From NCBI GenBank assembly GCA_037957365.1, contig JARHVA010007808.1, forward strand, positions 434,001 to 498,000: a stretch of DNA of 64,000 nt, in the 5' to 3' direction. The DNA is from Torreya grandis (lineage: Eukaryota > Streptophyta > Pinopsida > Cupressales > Taxaceae). The notes beneath the pieces are model-generated. The model was not told the DNA's origin. It made no database searches and was given only the letters and a program-made list of their open reading frames with translations. Position numbers and translations under genes: made by a program. Positions 1 to 12,762 of this stretch are shown here, in pieces. Position 1 is the stretch's first letter. Each line of letters starts with the position of its first letter.

Positions 1-2849
1 TCAAATGGGTCTTTAGCCTAATGCAGAGATGATGCATGATAACATTTGAGGAGCTAGATCTAATGGTGCATATCAATCTTACATTGAAGATCAATAGACA
101 TACAAAAAACCAAGGATGGTGTCAATTTTAATCTACAAGAGGACCATATAAGTCCAAAATAGTAGTAAGGAGCATGCTAAGTTTTAAATTCAAGAGATCA
201 AATCATGTACACTTGGTAGGGACATGCAACTACCCACAACATGGCCCTATTAGTCCAAAAGGAAGGTACTTGAATACATGAAGGGCTCAACGAGATTTCT
301 AGTGATATTGGATGGTTCATTTCATGGTTAAGGTAGTTGCATTATTTGAATATAAGGGAGATTGACTAAAATAGTAGGGATATGAGTCATTAATGACCTC
401 TTATTTTAGTTCTTCTAGCTCTTGTAATCTATTTCTTTCTCTTTTCCTTTTCTATATATATTGGATGCTTTCTAGTTTGGAGGGGTTCCCAGTTTTTAGA
501 CTTTTTCATCTCTCTAGGAGATGGGACACTCTTTGAGATATTGAAAAATATGCTCAACTTGATTAGGTTTGACCCTATTAAGATTTTTTAATAACTACCT
601 CTTGATGTAATAAATGATTTTCTTTGCCTATCTCTTACCTTGGATTTGTGTCTATTGATTTGTGCACTATGGCATTGTGTGAAGGAGAATCTTCCTCATC
701 CATGGTCCTCCTTTTTGACCTTGTTTAGGGAGTTTTTCAATGTTGTTTATAGGTCTAGATAAGTGATATTTTTTCTATTTATGTGAGCTTTCATTGAGTA
801 TTATAACTCCTCTTTTTTTTCATTCATTTCTTCTTGAACCTCTTCCATAAAACATTAATACAACCAGCTTGATCTTGAGGTTATGTAAGTTAGTATTGTC
901 CTCTGCAAAATTAGTGTGGGTTTAACCTTATGGGAGTTTCCCATTTTATTTTGGTGCATCACCTCCCTTAGCTTAGATTTACTTTTTATGTTATCCTCCA
1001 ATCCATTTTCCTTAGTCAGTATTAGATTTTAGAATGAGAAATGAGAGATGAAGTGAAGCATCTGAGGAACTAGCCTCATTAAAAAGCCTAGATGTTCAAC
1101 CTCATGATAAGATACCCACATCCTGAGGTTGTCCCAATGCTTGTAGTTAGGATTGAAAGATCATAAGAAACTCTCCTATAAAGGGTGCAATTCTAGCCTA
1201 CAATAGTAGATTCAAGGGTTTTAGTATATGTTTAACATAATTTGGGTGTAGCCTTGGGGGTTTTTGTTTCTTGTTTGCCTTGTGTTTAGTCTATTCTATT
1301 TATATTTAACCTTCTATTTTAGTTATGAGATCCATATACACCTATTTACTTACCTTAAAAAAATAAAAAATATTTATATGTTTGAGGTTAAATTGGTACA
1401 TTTAGCAAAAAACATCAAAGACACATTTCCAAATTTAAACCTCATGATTCTTTATAACATTGTAAAATGTCAAAATTGTATGATACATATGAGGACATCA
1501 CTACTGGAGTGGGTATAATAAATGAATGTCATAATGAATGCCATATATAATGCCATGGAAACCATCATACATTTTTTCAAGGATATTGGATAGTGTCATT
1601 ATTTAAGTTTTATCTAGGTTCATAGGTAGTCCATGAAAACAACAAAAACTCCCCAAATTCTAAGATCCTACTTTTCTACCCTACCCTCTCTATGGTTTTT
1701 CTTTATTTTTTGAATCCACTCTTATAATTATGAATCATTATTAATATTCATCTTGGGAAGATTGACAAAGATATAAGGATATTATAGAGTTTGGAAGTAG
1801 GATTAATCTCTCTATATGGTTACATCTATATGTTCTTAGAGCCATTTACAATTGGCTACATATGAGAGCCCTAAACTAAAAATCATGCCCTAGGTTGTGT
1901 CTAAAAAATTAAAATGAGAGTAATTTAAATCATTCATTATCTAGGGAGGTGTGGATAAATCATGCATCAATAGAGATTAAAAGCTAGAACTAGAAGGAGG
2001 GAACATCCTAAAACAATATAGCATATATATAGATTATAGTCCTTAAGCTATTATTTGAACCTAAAATTACCTAGATTCTATTGTACATATAAATATGTCT
2101 AATTAAAATTGATGTTTTTTATTACTCCCACCATTGTAAACACATAGGATACATAGGCTTAGTAGAGGGAGGCCAAGAATCTATATGGTTCAACTTTGTT
2201 CACCTATACATAGTAATTTGAGCAACTTTGGGCCAATGGATTAGTTATGTAGAAAACTATTAACATTATTGGGGATGCCCATGAATTTCCTATAAACCCC
2301 AAAAGATACCTCACATGATTCAAATTTAATGGGGGATTCACTATTGAATAACATATAGCGTATTATAATATGACCTTGGTATTACTAAATGTTGATCATT
2401 AAGACATATCTTACACTACCAAAGAAAGTAATCACTCAATGAGACCAGTTCAATAGCACTTTCTTGGATTAATTTGGAAAAGTTTTTAACCCAAGTATGT
2501 TATACCAATAGTTTTCCATCATGAAGAGGGAAGACAATAATATTATCAGATATTTTAATTCTAGGTTCTAAAATATTTATAGTTGAATAACCATGATATA
2601 TAAACCCAATGCCTAGTTATCCCTTCAAATATATGAATGCCTTAGATCCTTGGATAATGGTTTTATTATGGAGACATCCTCTCATAATGTAATTAAAAAT
2701 ATCATATGATGAACCCATTAATGTATACTAATAGTTTAAGACACAAGGTCATATTCTTGTACCCAACCAAAATGTCATCTAAAATATATTGGCCTTGAAC
2801 TCAAGTTCAAATTCTAACTAGAACATTTCGTGTTGAATCTTATACCTAT
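1..2849. other. Unassigned flank left of element A
   Basis: AT-rich, CpG-poor sequence outside the outermost element. No long open frame is present. A short plus-strand stretch near 261-330 reads KVLEYMKGSTRFLVI, which resembles the segment before the RNase H of Ty1-copia polyproteins (typically V-L-R-Y-L-K-G-T), so this could be the 3' end of a decayed copia element followed by its LTR. I could not find a matching second LTR or other pol motifs, so this is a weak suggestion. The short frame at 1264-1518 is low-complexity and unsupported. Confidence 0.3.
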
Positions 2850-3541
2850 TTTTATCATCAAAAATTTGCACCCTTGATGATGGTGTTAAACCATCCTCAC
2901 TTAAGTGATATCATGGTAAATCTTTAAGGGTTATGGGTGACCTTATATCTGAAGATAAACTCTATATAGGGCTATCTCCCTTGATGCTCTCACCTAGAAT
3001 CACTAATAAACTATTACTTATAAAGGAAAAGTGAGAAACAATTGAAAGAATAATAAAATATGGAGGTTATTAACCAAATTTGTCTCCTACACCTATCTAT
3101 TATTCACTAAGAACATGAATCATAACTATATTTAATAACACAAATCAAATGGGGTCTCCAAGCATAAATGTTTCACATAGAGGCTATAACATGATGCATA
3201 CACTAAGGGGATGATCAAGAGGTCTAAAAGGCACTAATAAATGATTCCACTTTTAATCCATGTAAATCTACTTAGAATCACTCTATGTGACTTCAAATAT
3301 GACCAATCACTTGTAAAGAGGTAAACATGATATAAACAATGAGAGGAAGTAATATACCATCACTAACATTAATCAAATAGCATGGTGTTTACACTATATG
3401 CAAGCATAAGAGAAGGATATAACTCAAATTTATTCATTTTAGGTTTAAAAAAGTGTTCATTTGGATAGGGATATTCCATATCCATCAAATATATTTATTT
3501 TCAATCCAAATCAAGATATACTTATAGGATAAAGGGGGGGG

Positions 3542-3621
<80 letters not shown>

Positions 3622-5277
3622 ATTGGAGAAGCAACAAGTGTCATCTCTTGATGAATAAACTTACAAATAATAAATCTTGTAAGTGGTCATATCTAATAAC
3701 TCATCTTGTAAGTAGTCATATCTAATAACTCCATCATGTTTCATCTTAGTCTAATCTCTCTCCTCATCAAGGTGGCATAGAGTTACTCTTGACATTCCTT
3801 AGATGACTCATCAACTTCTTGATTGGAGAGTTACAACTCTATGTTTAGACACATGGCACTCTTGATCATACTTCTTAGAGTATTGTGATGCCATCCTTGG
3901 AAAATTAAAGGAATATTTCATCTTGATGGTAGTGAGACCTGAAACTCAATATTATTCATATTGATAAGAACTTATACTTTCATTTTGAGAGTTTAATTAA
4001 TTCAAAAGAGTCCATGAAAACAAGCCCATCCTTCATCCAAGGCCTAGTCCTTGATTGAGGACTCTAATCACATATTTTTTACCTCATATATATTTATTAA
4101 AGTATCATGTTATCCATGTTTATCTTGTATACCACCTCTAAGGATTGTCATGTAAATACATTTGGTTTCTTAGGATCTTCTAGATGACAAATTTGCTTAC
4201 CACTAGATGCCTTGATATATCTTTGATGAACTAGCTTATATAAATTATTTGAGTGTCTTGAAACCTTATACTAATTTTACATATATTTTAGGTATATTTA
4301 AAATCCCTAAAGATTTTATTCATTCATGGAACCAACTTAAAGAAACCAATAACTACTTGATTTTCCTATTAAGACAACTCTCTTTTACATGATAATAAGA
4401 CTACCTATAACTCATGGAAAAGTTTTGTCTATGACTAGTGGAGATTCTCAAAAGGTCTATCCAATATTTTAATGGGTTCATTATTGATATTCATGTCTCA
4501 AATGACCTTAAAGGATCTACAACCAAGTCTCCTTGTGCAAGAATAGTGAGGCAATCTTCACCTTGGTATATCTTAAAGACATTGGCAGCCTACGTATCCT
4601 TTGAAGAGTCTTAAGAATCTTGTAGGGAAACTACCAAGCCTCTTCCCATTCTCTACAAGTCTTCACAACTAGTTTACAAACCTATATAGTCAAAACCCCT
4701 ACAAATAGGCCTATATAAGTCCTTTTTAGGCCATTTTATATATTTTATTAGTCCACACATGTCAATCACTAACTCTATAAGATGTTTAAGGGTGTTTGGA
4801 TATCTTCCAAGGAGTTTATAGTCTATTCTAATTCATTTGAGGCAATTATGATGCCAATCTTCTCCATCGGGTCTTTGTAAGGGTTCGAGTAGGATTTAGA
4901 CCTATTTTCATTCTTAATAATGATTCATAAAGATGAGGCCTTATTAGGATGAATAAATTACACAAATTGGAAGTATAGGGATCCTAACAAAATCACCATA
5001 CTACATTTTCTCCCATGCATTTCCTCATTGTACTTCTCACATGAAGAAGTTGACTCTTTTGATTGTTCAGGCCTATATGTGAGCTCAAGAGAACTGTTTT
5101 AGAAAAAATAAACATAAAATTGAATATATTTTCTTGTAAATAGTTTAATTAGGTTTTAAAAACCTCTACCAAGGTTATAAAATAACTCTTTAGGAAACTT
5201 GAATCTTCATAAGACCTAAAATCTAGTGAGACCTATAATGAGGGTTTGTGGGTGGTTTTGGGGTTTTGACCCTAACA
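2850..5277 (-). repeat. 3' LTR of element A
   Basis: About 2.43 kb. On the minus strand it opens TGTTAGGGTC (plus CA at 5276-5277) directly after the polypurine tract. Its other end at 2850 has decayed from the expected TG to TT. Positions 2850-3530 align throughout with 63326-64000, the part of the 5' LTR inside this window. It includes a G-run plus AG microsatellite at 3534-3618. Confidence 0.75.
3534..3618. repeat. G11 followed by (AG)37 microsatellite
   Basis: Eleven G bases (3534-3544) run straight into 37 uninterrupted AG units (3545-3618). It lies inside the 3' LTR of element A. The matching place in the 5' LTR falls just beyond base 64000, so whether the repeat predates the insertion cannot be seen here. 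The perfect array in an otherwise decayed LTR suggests recent expansion. Confidence 0.95.
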
Positions 5278-5287
5278 TTCCCTTTTT
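5278..5287 (-). other. Polypurine tract of element A
   Basis: On the minus strand the sequence is AAAAAGGGAA, immediately followed by TG of the 3' LTR. This is the expected plus-strand DNA priming site and almost matches the AAAAAGGGAAAAA of element B. Confidence 0.75.
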
Positions 5288-7069
5288 GATGTTTTTCTCA
5301 CTTCTCAAGAATAATTACTACTATATTAGTATCCCATGATGTTTCTCAAACTATTATCCCCAAAATTTCAAAACAAAAATTTTGGGATACCCCTATTTAA
5401 TTTTTTTGCATTTTGTCTTATGTGAGTTAGTTATCCTTGCTAAGCTAGTCCTCTGAATAAAGCCTTAGTTTTTATTATTTGTTGTGTATAATTAATTTAT
5501 TTATCTAATTACTTAAAATTGATAAAAAAAAGGTTGAAAACATCTACCTAAAGTCAATATTGAAAAAACCCATTTACTCATCTCCCCCAAAATATCAAAG
5601 AAGCTAAAGTGTTTTGGCTCATTTATAATGCAAATTGGGTTGTCTAAACTGCTTTACTTATTTAAAATTAAGTAGAGTTATCCCATAAACCCGAATTACA
5701 TTACCTAGTTCAAATCAAATTTATTAAGTGGATTTACTTTGATGTTGAAGCAAAGTAAAGTAGTCTCAAAAACCTACCTAACAGTATCCAAAGTAAATCA
5801 CATTTTTAGGGTTGTTTTACTTGTATAAAGTCACAAGTAAAAGTAGTGGAGGTTTCTAAACCTGAAATACTAATTGACCTAGACCAACTCAAGTTTGTGA
5901 AATAACTTAACTTCAAATACCATATTCAATAAAAATAACTTGAAAAACCTAACCAAAATCCAAGGGCTTATGGGTCTCTTTCCCATGTGTCCCCAATTCA
6001 TCATTAATGCACTGACATATATAAAATTTGGGAAAATCCACCTCATTTTCCACCTGACATCCAAATTGTTTAATTAAGTTGTTGCACCTGCAAACTTGAA
6101 GCTACATGATTCAATCCTTTATAACATCTTTGAGTAAATCCACTTTCACCCATTTGTTCTTGAGTTAGGTAGATCTTTTCCTTATGGTTTTCATAGTTTC
6201 ATTTTATCATTTTCTTTGTTTTTCTCTCTACTATTTTATTTCCACCACCATGGTAGTTTTTACTATAAATTATTGTTTCATCCAGTTCCACCTTTTGGTT
6301 TTTTATCATGCTTAGATGTTTTAAATCCTATTTATGTATTCATAGTCTTTTGGCATTCAAACATATATGCATAATTATTAAAAAATCAAACATCCTACAG
6401 AAAAACCCTAGTATCTATTCCTTGCAACCTACCTAGGTTTCCAAACCCTTTCTACTTACTCTAGTTCCCAACCCCAAGTTACTCACTACTTACTACTTAC
6501 TTGGGTTTTATTAACCTAGTTAATTTCCTTATCAAACATGAAGTATTGAGCTTGGATAAACTTGTAGAACACTACTTAAGTACTACCCAGATTCCTTTCT
6601 CATAGTTACTTCTTTGGGTTTTCTCATCCAAGTAACTTGACTATACAAGCTTGAAGTCTCAAGCAATGAAAAACCCAAAGTTTTCTATATATGTTCCTTG
6701 TGACCTAGCCAAGGTTGTAAGATACTATTTCTAAAATATGAGTTACTTGAAGATGTCAAAGGATTTTCTACTACTTAGAATCTAAGGCTTGTTGAGAAAT
6801 ACTATAAGAACAAGTTGACTTTTCTCAATCTTTCTAAACCAGTTGTAGCAGTTACTATGTGTTTAAAAAGCACTTATTAAGTTCTTTATAGTAACTTAAA
6901 GCCAATATCTAAATAAAAAGGATCAAGAATATTAGAAAAGGTAATATCTAAATTATAAGAATAAGCAACATAAATTAAATAAGCCCTAGATTTGGCACTT
7001 GAGGAGATTCTAGATCAAAGTAGGAAAGGAAAAGGAAAAACTAAGTGAGATAAGTCACAAGAGCCCAAG
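5288..7069. other. Non-coding 3' part of element A
   Basis: Between the polypurine tract and the antisense accessory frame. No coding region is supported; the minus-strand frame at 5879-6064 has no family resemblance. The stretch is rich in AGTTACTT / AAGTAACT-type words (for example near 6475, 6600, 6637 and 6735), which recur on the other side of the accessory frame (10555-10680). Confidence 0.5.
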
Positions 7070-10000
7070 ATGAAGTATGAATATAATGGATACCCAATTG
7101 AATCATCAATCACTTCCAAGATAATAGAGATAAGTGATATAAACATGGGTTATGTGTTTATGAATGAATTTCTAGAGAGATCAAAGGCCATGACCAAGAC
7201 CCCATTCATGCATGTAATGACTAGTAGTGGAATTTTACAAGCTGCATATTTTCTTAGCTCAAATCAACTTCTTGAATTTGTCTTAGCATGTGCCAAATAT
7301 TATGACTCCTTAACTAGGACTGTGAGAGATGTTGTTGGTAATGTAGTCATAAGATTAGATGTTTAGTATCTCAACTACTATCTAAAGATCCAAACATCAC
7401 TAAAAGTAATTAATTTAACAATGGAGAAAGATAATAAACAATGTGAAGCTAAGACATTAGAATGTATTAAAATAATGAATACATATTACTTGAAGAAAGT
7501 GAAACAAGCATCAAGATTTCCAAAGCAAATAGTAAAATCAAACTTTATCCAAGAAGTGGGTGATACTACTTAGTTGTTATGTAAGATCAATGGTGAAAAG
7601 AATTCTAAGTATTTTTCAACATGGATGTATGCTTATATCAGAACCATTGATGTCACCAGAAGCTCAGCCAAGATTGAGTGGGAAAGAATGATAAGTAACA
7701 ATATGGATCAACAATTGAAGAATGTATTACAGACTTTTGATTTCAAGATGATCTCATATCTAGTGTATGTATTAGCTCCAAGTGGATCATTTTCAAGGAT
7801 AAGAACAAAAGGCATGCTAGCATATATGCCAATATATGAGTATTAACCTCAAATGGTCCTTTTAGAGTACTAAAAACATTATAATATAGTAAATGATGGA
7901 TTTTTTTATGAACTTATTTATAAGTTAAATATAGCTCTAAAGCATAGAAGAGTATCAGATGAAGCATGGGATATAGTTTCAAAATATAGTTGCATTTTCA
8001 TTTAGTTCTTTGACTTTACATATATAAGAGTTGGGGGTTTCTCAGAAACACTTGTCAAATTACCTAGATACCCAAGTGACAAGTGGATTCTCATAGAATT
8101 ATGCAACCAACTTGTTGAGTTACTTGACTTGCAGTCAAAGGCTCATCATCTAGCCATCAACTTTCCTATTATCATTGGTCATTACCATTGCCCAAGAATT
8201 TACAAGGCCAAAAATGTACAAAAAGAGATGTACCATCATTACACCTAAACACATCTTGAGGCAAGAGCCAATTTTGATTATAGAAGGATGGCTCAAAATA
8301 TAGTTTCTCTAGAATACATGAATATTCTAGCACTTGAGGATTTTTGGATTGATTGCATAGATGAATTTGATGTAAGAAGAAGGGACAATATCATATGGAA
8401 TATGGAGCAAATTCATGCTTTTGATCTAGACACCATCCTTAAGGATATGAAAGATGATGGGGTTGTCACTAATGGTGTTTTTCATATAGTAGGGGGAGTT
8501 AATGTCCCACTTCCAGTAATCATTTTTGGTAAAGATCATGATAAGATTATTTCAAATAGAACTTCAAATGTTTTGGCAATGACTTCCACCTAGATTCTCA
8601 AAAAAGGATAATGTATGAATGAGTTGATGAGTGAGACCACTTATGTTGATCATAAGAGAAAATAAATAGTATAAGGAGAATGTAACCAAAAGCCTATAAA
8701 AAATATAAATTTCAAAAGGAATATTGATGATACCTATTATATGGTAAAAGACAAAAAGCTAATACAACTAACTATTTCTACATCACCATTGGTCTCTTCT
8801 ACTGATACCACTATTCCAGTGGTTTCCACCATTCCTACCCTTCTAAATTTCATTTCACCCATCATAGATCCATCAGTACTGATGTCACCCCCAAAGTCTC
8901 TTAGAATCAAACCTCCCAAGAAATCCATTCAAAAGGAGACTCCTCCTCTTCCTCTTCCCCATTCATATTCTCCACCCTCTTCTCCACCTCCTCCCCCTTC
9001 AACATAGCAACCCACCATTGAAAAGGATCCTAAAAAATTAACTACTAGATAAGAAACCCCATCTCAAGTAGAACCACAAGAAAAACAAAAAGAAGCAACA
9101 GAGCTTGAGAAGGAGAAGGAAGAAGTAGTTGCAAAAAAGATAAAATAAGTTGAGAAACATGTTGAAAAGGATTCATAAAAAGAGATCCAAAAAGAGTATA
9201 AGTCCTAGGAGGTTCTTTATCAAGAGTTAGTGGTGAGGAACAACCAAAAACAAATGGTAACTCATTCAAACACCTCCACTAATCCATACTTCTCATCCTT
9301 GTTGGCATTGAAAACAACTCCAAAGTCAAAATAAGTGATAAATATTGAAGATATAGACTTGAAACTGCTAAGAGGTCTTGAAAAAAAAGGTAAGAATCCC
9401 AAGTTTGCAAAAGTAACTTCAAAATTGATAATGAAATCTTTAGGATAGAAGTTTGTAGAGGTAGCAGTTTCACTATAGGGGATGCACAAAGGAGAAGTCA
9501 CTGAGAGTGACTTAACAATTTCAAAGATGCCTATCGAATAAGTAACCACTGAGGGATTAAAATAAGATACTCATATTTTGATAAATACTCTCTTTAATAA
9601 TTTGGATGAAGAAAAGGCTACCAAATCCAAGTTAAAGGAACAAAATGCATAGTTATGTGAAACAAAAGCTAAAGTTGCTAGATCAGTTCCACAACAATCT
9701 ATTATTTTAGGAGATTCAATTGGTTATCAAGTAATTATAGAAGTGGAAGAGACTCAATACAAAGCAAAGGTTATTGACAAGTGGATAGAGAAGATACATA
9801 AAATTTCTCAAAAACTCTTCCCTAGTGTTCTAGGTGCCCATGCTAATATTTTGAAGAAATTGGCAAAAGTTAAATTAATGATGAAAGAGATAGAGAATGA
9901 AAATGACATTTTGGAGTTACAACAAGGAAGTCTACAAACAATAGGCAATTTGAATGAGAAAATTTTGAATGAGGAAAAGATTACTCCTGATGGATCAATA

Positions 10001-10456
10001 AAGAAGGTAAAGCAAGAAGAGTATCTAATATCTTTTTATATGTGTATTATACAAGTAATGAGTGAAAAAATGAATATTTTGAAAGAGGAGGCATGCAGTA
10101 CAAAGATAAATCTAGAGGATTCCCTTTTTGATCTTACTAGTATTTGGTCTGATAATGTTCCAAGGACATTTGAGCAGCCATGGGAATAATTCAAGCAGTA
10201 GATGGAAAAAGTTACAACTCCTTTCATATATAATTCTATCAAGGAGTTAATACAATATCAACAAGAAATAAAAAGACTTGAACCAAGAGTCTAGAAGGTA
10301 AAATATCATATCAGAAGAATTGAGAGGGAAATGCTAAGATTTGAGATGGAAAGACAATCATTAGATAAATCCAATTATGCAACAATACAGCTGATGATGT
10401 CTTGACACATCAAGTACAAAGAGAAATATAGATATAAAGGCCATAAAGTGGACTAA
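7070..10456 (+). pseudogene. Antisense accessory frame of element A (unnamed family)
   Basis: One plus-strand frame of 1,129 codons, antisense to element A, about 1.8 kb from its 3' LTR. It starts at ATG 7070 and ends at TAA 10454-10456. It keeps a single phase throughout with no net frameshift, but holds about 24 internal TAA/TAG codons and one TGA. Layout: a globular N-terminal part of about 510 residues (alternating hydrophobic and charged segments, with FKMISYL at 7742-7762 and YPSDKWILIELCNQLV near 8071-8118), a Pro/Ser-rich linker (about 8770-9010, with runs of PP), a Lys/Glu-rich region (9050-9240), and a coiled-coil-like C-terminal part (9590-10400). I do not recognise a named family. 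Motifs and layout match the frame in the LTRs of element C (40426-43569). Most stops sit where Gln would fit. No function is claimed. Confidence 0.7.
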
Positions 10457-11231
10457 TTATTATTACCCTTTTTTCTAGTAATTTCATTTTCCTTCTTCCT
10501 ATTTTCTTTCATTCTATCCATTATATTTGTTAAGAAACTTTGTTAAAGTAAATTAATTTTAAGTAAAGATGTTTAGTAGAGTTACTTGTTGAAGGTATAT
10601 TACTTTGTAAAATTATAAAGATCAAGTAACTTGTCTAAAATTCCATTACTTGAAGTTATCTTGTAAAATTAGATTACTTCAGTGAACTTTGTGATACATT
10701 CAATGTATTTGTATTCAATCCAAATTGCAAGTCTAATAAGTGTTACATGTCACTAGCCACTACATGGCACACAAGAGAATTTTAAGGAGGATGCCACTTA
10801 ACATTTTCTAGTTTTAGTGAAGCACATGGGTATTGAAAAACTTGTTTCCTATTTAAATTTGGTATCTAAAATTGTATAAATATATGTGTAGGCCAATGTG
10901 TCTAGGGATGATATTTTTTGCAAGAAAGCAATTGTACCCATTGTAAGGGAAAGTTTAATAAATCTAAAACTTTGTGTTTAGATATCAGGATAATTTTGTA
11001 TGGATTTTGCTGAAAGTGAATAAGAAGGAAGTTTATTTTTTGGAGAAATTTGTGTCTAAGGGAATCATTTTTTGCATTCTATGAGGATAAAATGGTAGAA
11101 TTTGTGTTATCTATTAATATAAATTGAATTCATTATTTTCTTGGTCATTTTTCAAAAAGGTTATCACACTTATATGTTTATCTATTTTCACATATACAGT
11201 AAACTGTGAAAAACTATTTACTGTGAAGTGT
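10457..11231. other. Element A internal sequence up to the insertion of B
   Basis: Non-coding as far as I can see. It contains several AGTTACTT / AAGTAACTTG words similar to those before the accessory frame. It continues after element B at 29157. Confidence 0.5.
11227..11231. repeat. Target-site duplication of element B (left copy)
   Basis: AGTGT abuts the TG of the left LTR. The right copy at 29152-29156 is AGTGC. The single difference is a C/T transition, as expected from deamination. Confidence 0.85.
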
Positions 11232-12739
11232 TGTAGATACCAAAATTACATCACACACATGTGTGTAACTCCTTGTGTCAAAACCCCTTCTATCCCATTT
11301 TTCAATATTAAACAATTAGCCTCCCTAACCCATGCTTTTACCCCTCACACATTTAATTAGTTTAAAATACTTAATTAAGTTAATTAAAAACCCATTTTCC
11401 CACCTTACTTAGCCACCTTTCCCTATGAATAATTCTCACTGGATGAGTCAATTCAAAGACTTGGTCCCCTCATCCTAACTACCCAAGACTTATTCTCACT
11501 TCCAAACTAAATTCCTAATCAACTACCTCCTTCTTAACCTCTTATTTTTACCATGTTGTAATGGATGCCAGACTTGGCATGAAGAGATATAAAAAATAGG
11601 CTAAAATAGTAAGCTTTACCTATTCTGGGGCCACTAATGTCAATCAACCCATGGTTGATGTCAGTGGGATCACCAACATTGGTTATATAAGCTAAACTCC
11701 AACCTAAAGTTTAGGTCAATAGAAATCAAGATAATTAATTCTTACTTACATTCAAGCTCTTGGCATTCAACTTTTGACATCCTAACTTACAGTCATCTTA
11801 CATAAGTTAATCATGATCAATAATTAAGTTCTTGAGGACCAACAACACCTACTTGTTATCTCTATTTAGGTATTCAAGTTTAGACTACCTGATAGGGACC
11901 ATCAATCTGACACCTATCATTTAGTGACCATTGTAGCTAAGTACATCACTTATTTTTTAGGTCTTTTAATCATTTATTCTACTATCAATTTATATCTATA
12001 GTGCATTACTTTACACACTCCTGACTAGACCCCCATGAGTGAGTTACAAAGCTTCCTTGCTTGTTTCCCCATTCCTTGATACACCAAACCTCTGACCAGA
12101 TCTACCCAAACCATACACTCTCTCTCATAACTCTCCCCAACCTCCCAGACCTGATCAAAACCATTTCCTAGACCCAAAAAAGCCTTTTACAAGCTCCTAG
12201 ACAATTATTTCCCCTACCAACCTCGATAGCCTAACTCACATCAGTCACCTTCACTACCGACCTTAGTAGTATAACCAATATTAGTCACTCCCCTATCGAC
12301 ATCGGTGACTGTGGATTCCCTAAATTTCTAAAACCTACCCAAACAACTTCTAAAATAAAAAAATACACCACCTACATCTTGTCACTCTCTATTTCACTTA
12401 GGTTGAAAATCAAAGTAATATTATCTCTATTTCACTCTCTTTTTACCTCTCTTTTAATTATTTATTACTCTTTTGTCTCTCAAAAGTGGACTATCATCTC
12501 TAAGGAAGTTTCACACTTCCTAGAACAAGTGCATAACTTGACAACCCACTCATTTAACTACTAACAAACATCTTGTGGTAGTGATTTCTTACTTATAGGT
12601 AGTCCTCCCTAGCCAAAGAGGAGTACTCATAATGTCTAGATATAGTGTGTAAACCAATCTAGGTTCATTCTAATCACTTGTCCCCATCATTCTTTTCTAT
12701 TTTCCTTTAGACTTGAAATAGACAAAATGTAGCGAAACA
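11232..12739 (+). repeat. 5' LTR of element B
   Basis: 1,508 bp, from TG (11232) to CA (12739). It aligns end to end with 27643-29151, by eye at roughly nine in ten positions, so the insertion is old. Candidate TATA boxes are TATAAAAAA at 11588 and TATATAAG at 11684. Two clusters of an ACCGACATCGGT-like motif lie near 11635-11685 and 12215-12312. Confidence 0.93.
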
Positions 12740-12743
12740 TTTT

Positions 12744-12762
12744 TGGCATGCCCGGTGGGACC
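12744..12762 (+). other. Primer-binding site of element B
   Basis: TGGCATGCCCGGTGGGACC starts four bases after the LTR end. TGG matches the tRNA 3' CCA end. I do not assign the tRNA species. The same site, decayed by transitions, is present in element A. Confidence 0.75.

Noticed and set aside
1264..1518. 84-codon plus-strand open frame
   Set aside because: Composition is low-complexity (Phe/Tyr/Leu-rich), with no resemblance to a family and no context.
2850..3530. The 2850 repeat as an unrelated solo LTR
   Set aside because: A polypurine tract directly inside 5277 and a PBS directly inside 63326, both in minus orientation, support one element with two LTRs, although the right end is not visible.
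7070..10456. A variant genetic code with TAA/TAG read as Gln
   Set aside because: The content (Tat and copia elements, PMD) is plant nuclear, where the standard code applies; CAA Gln codons are common in the same frames; TGA stops also occur in B; and the paired LTRs of C show CAA replaced by stops in one copy only.
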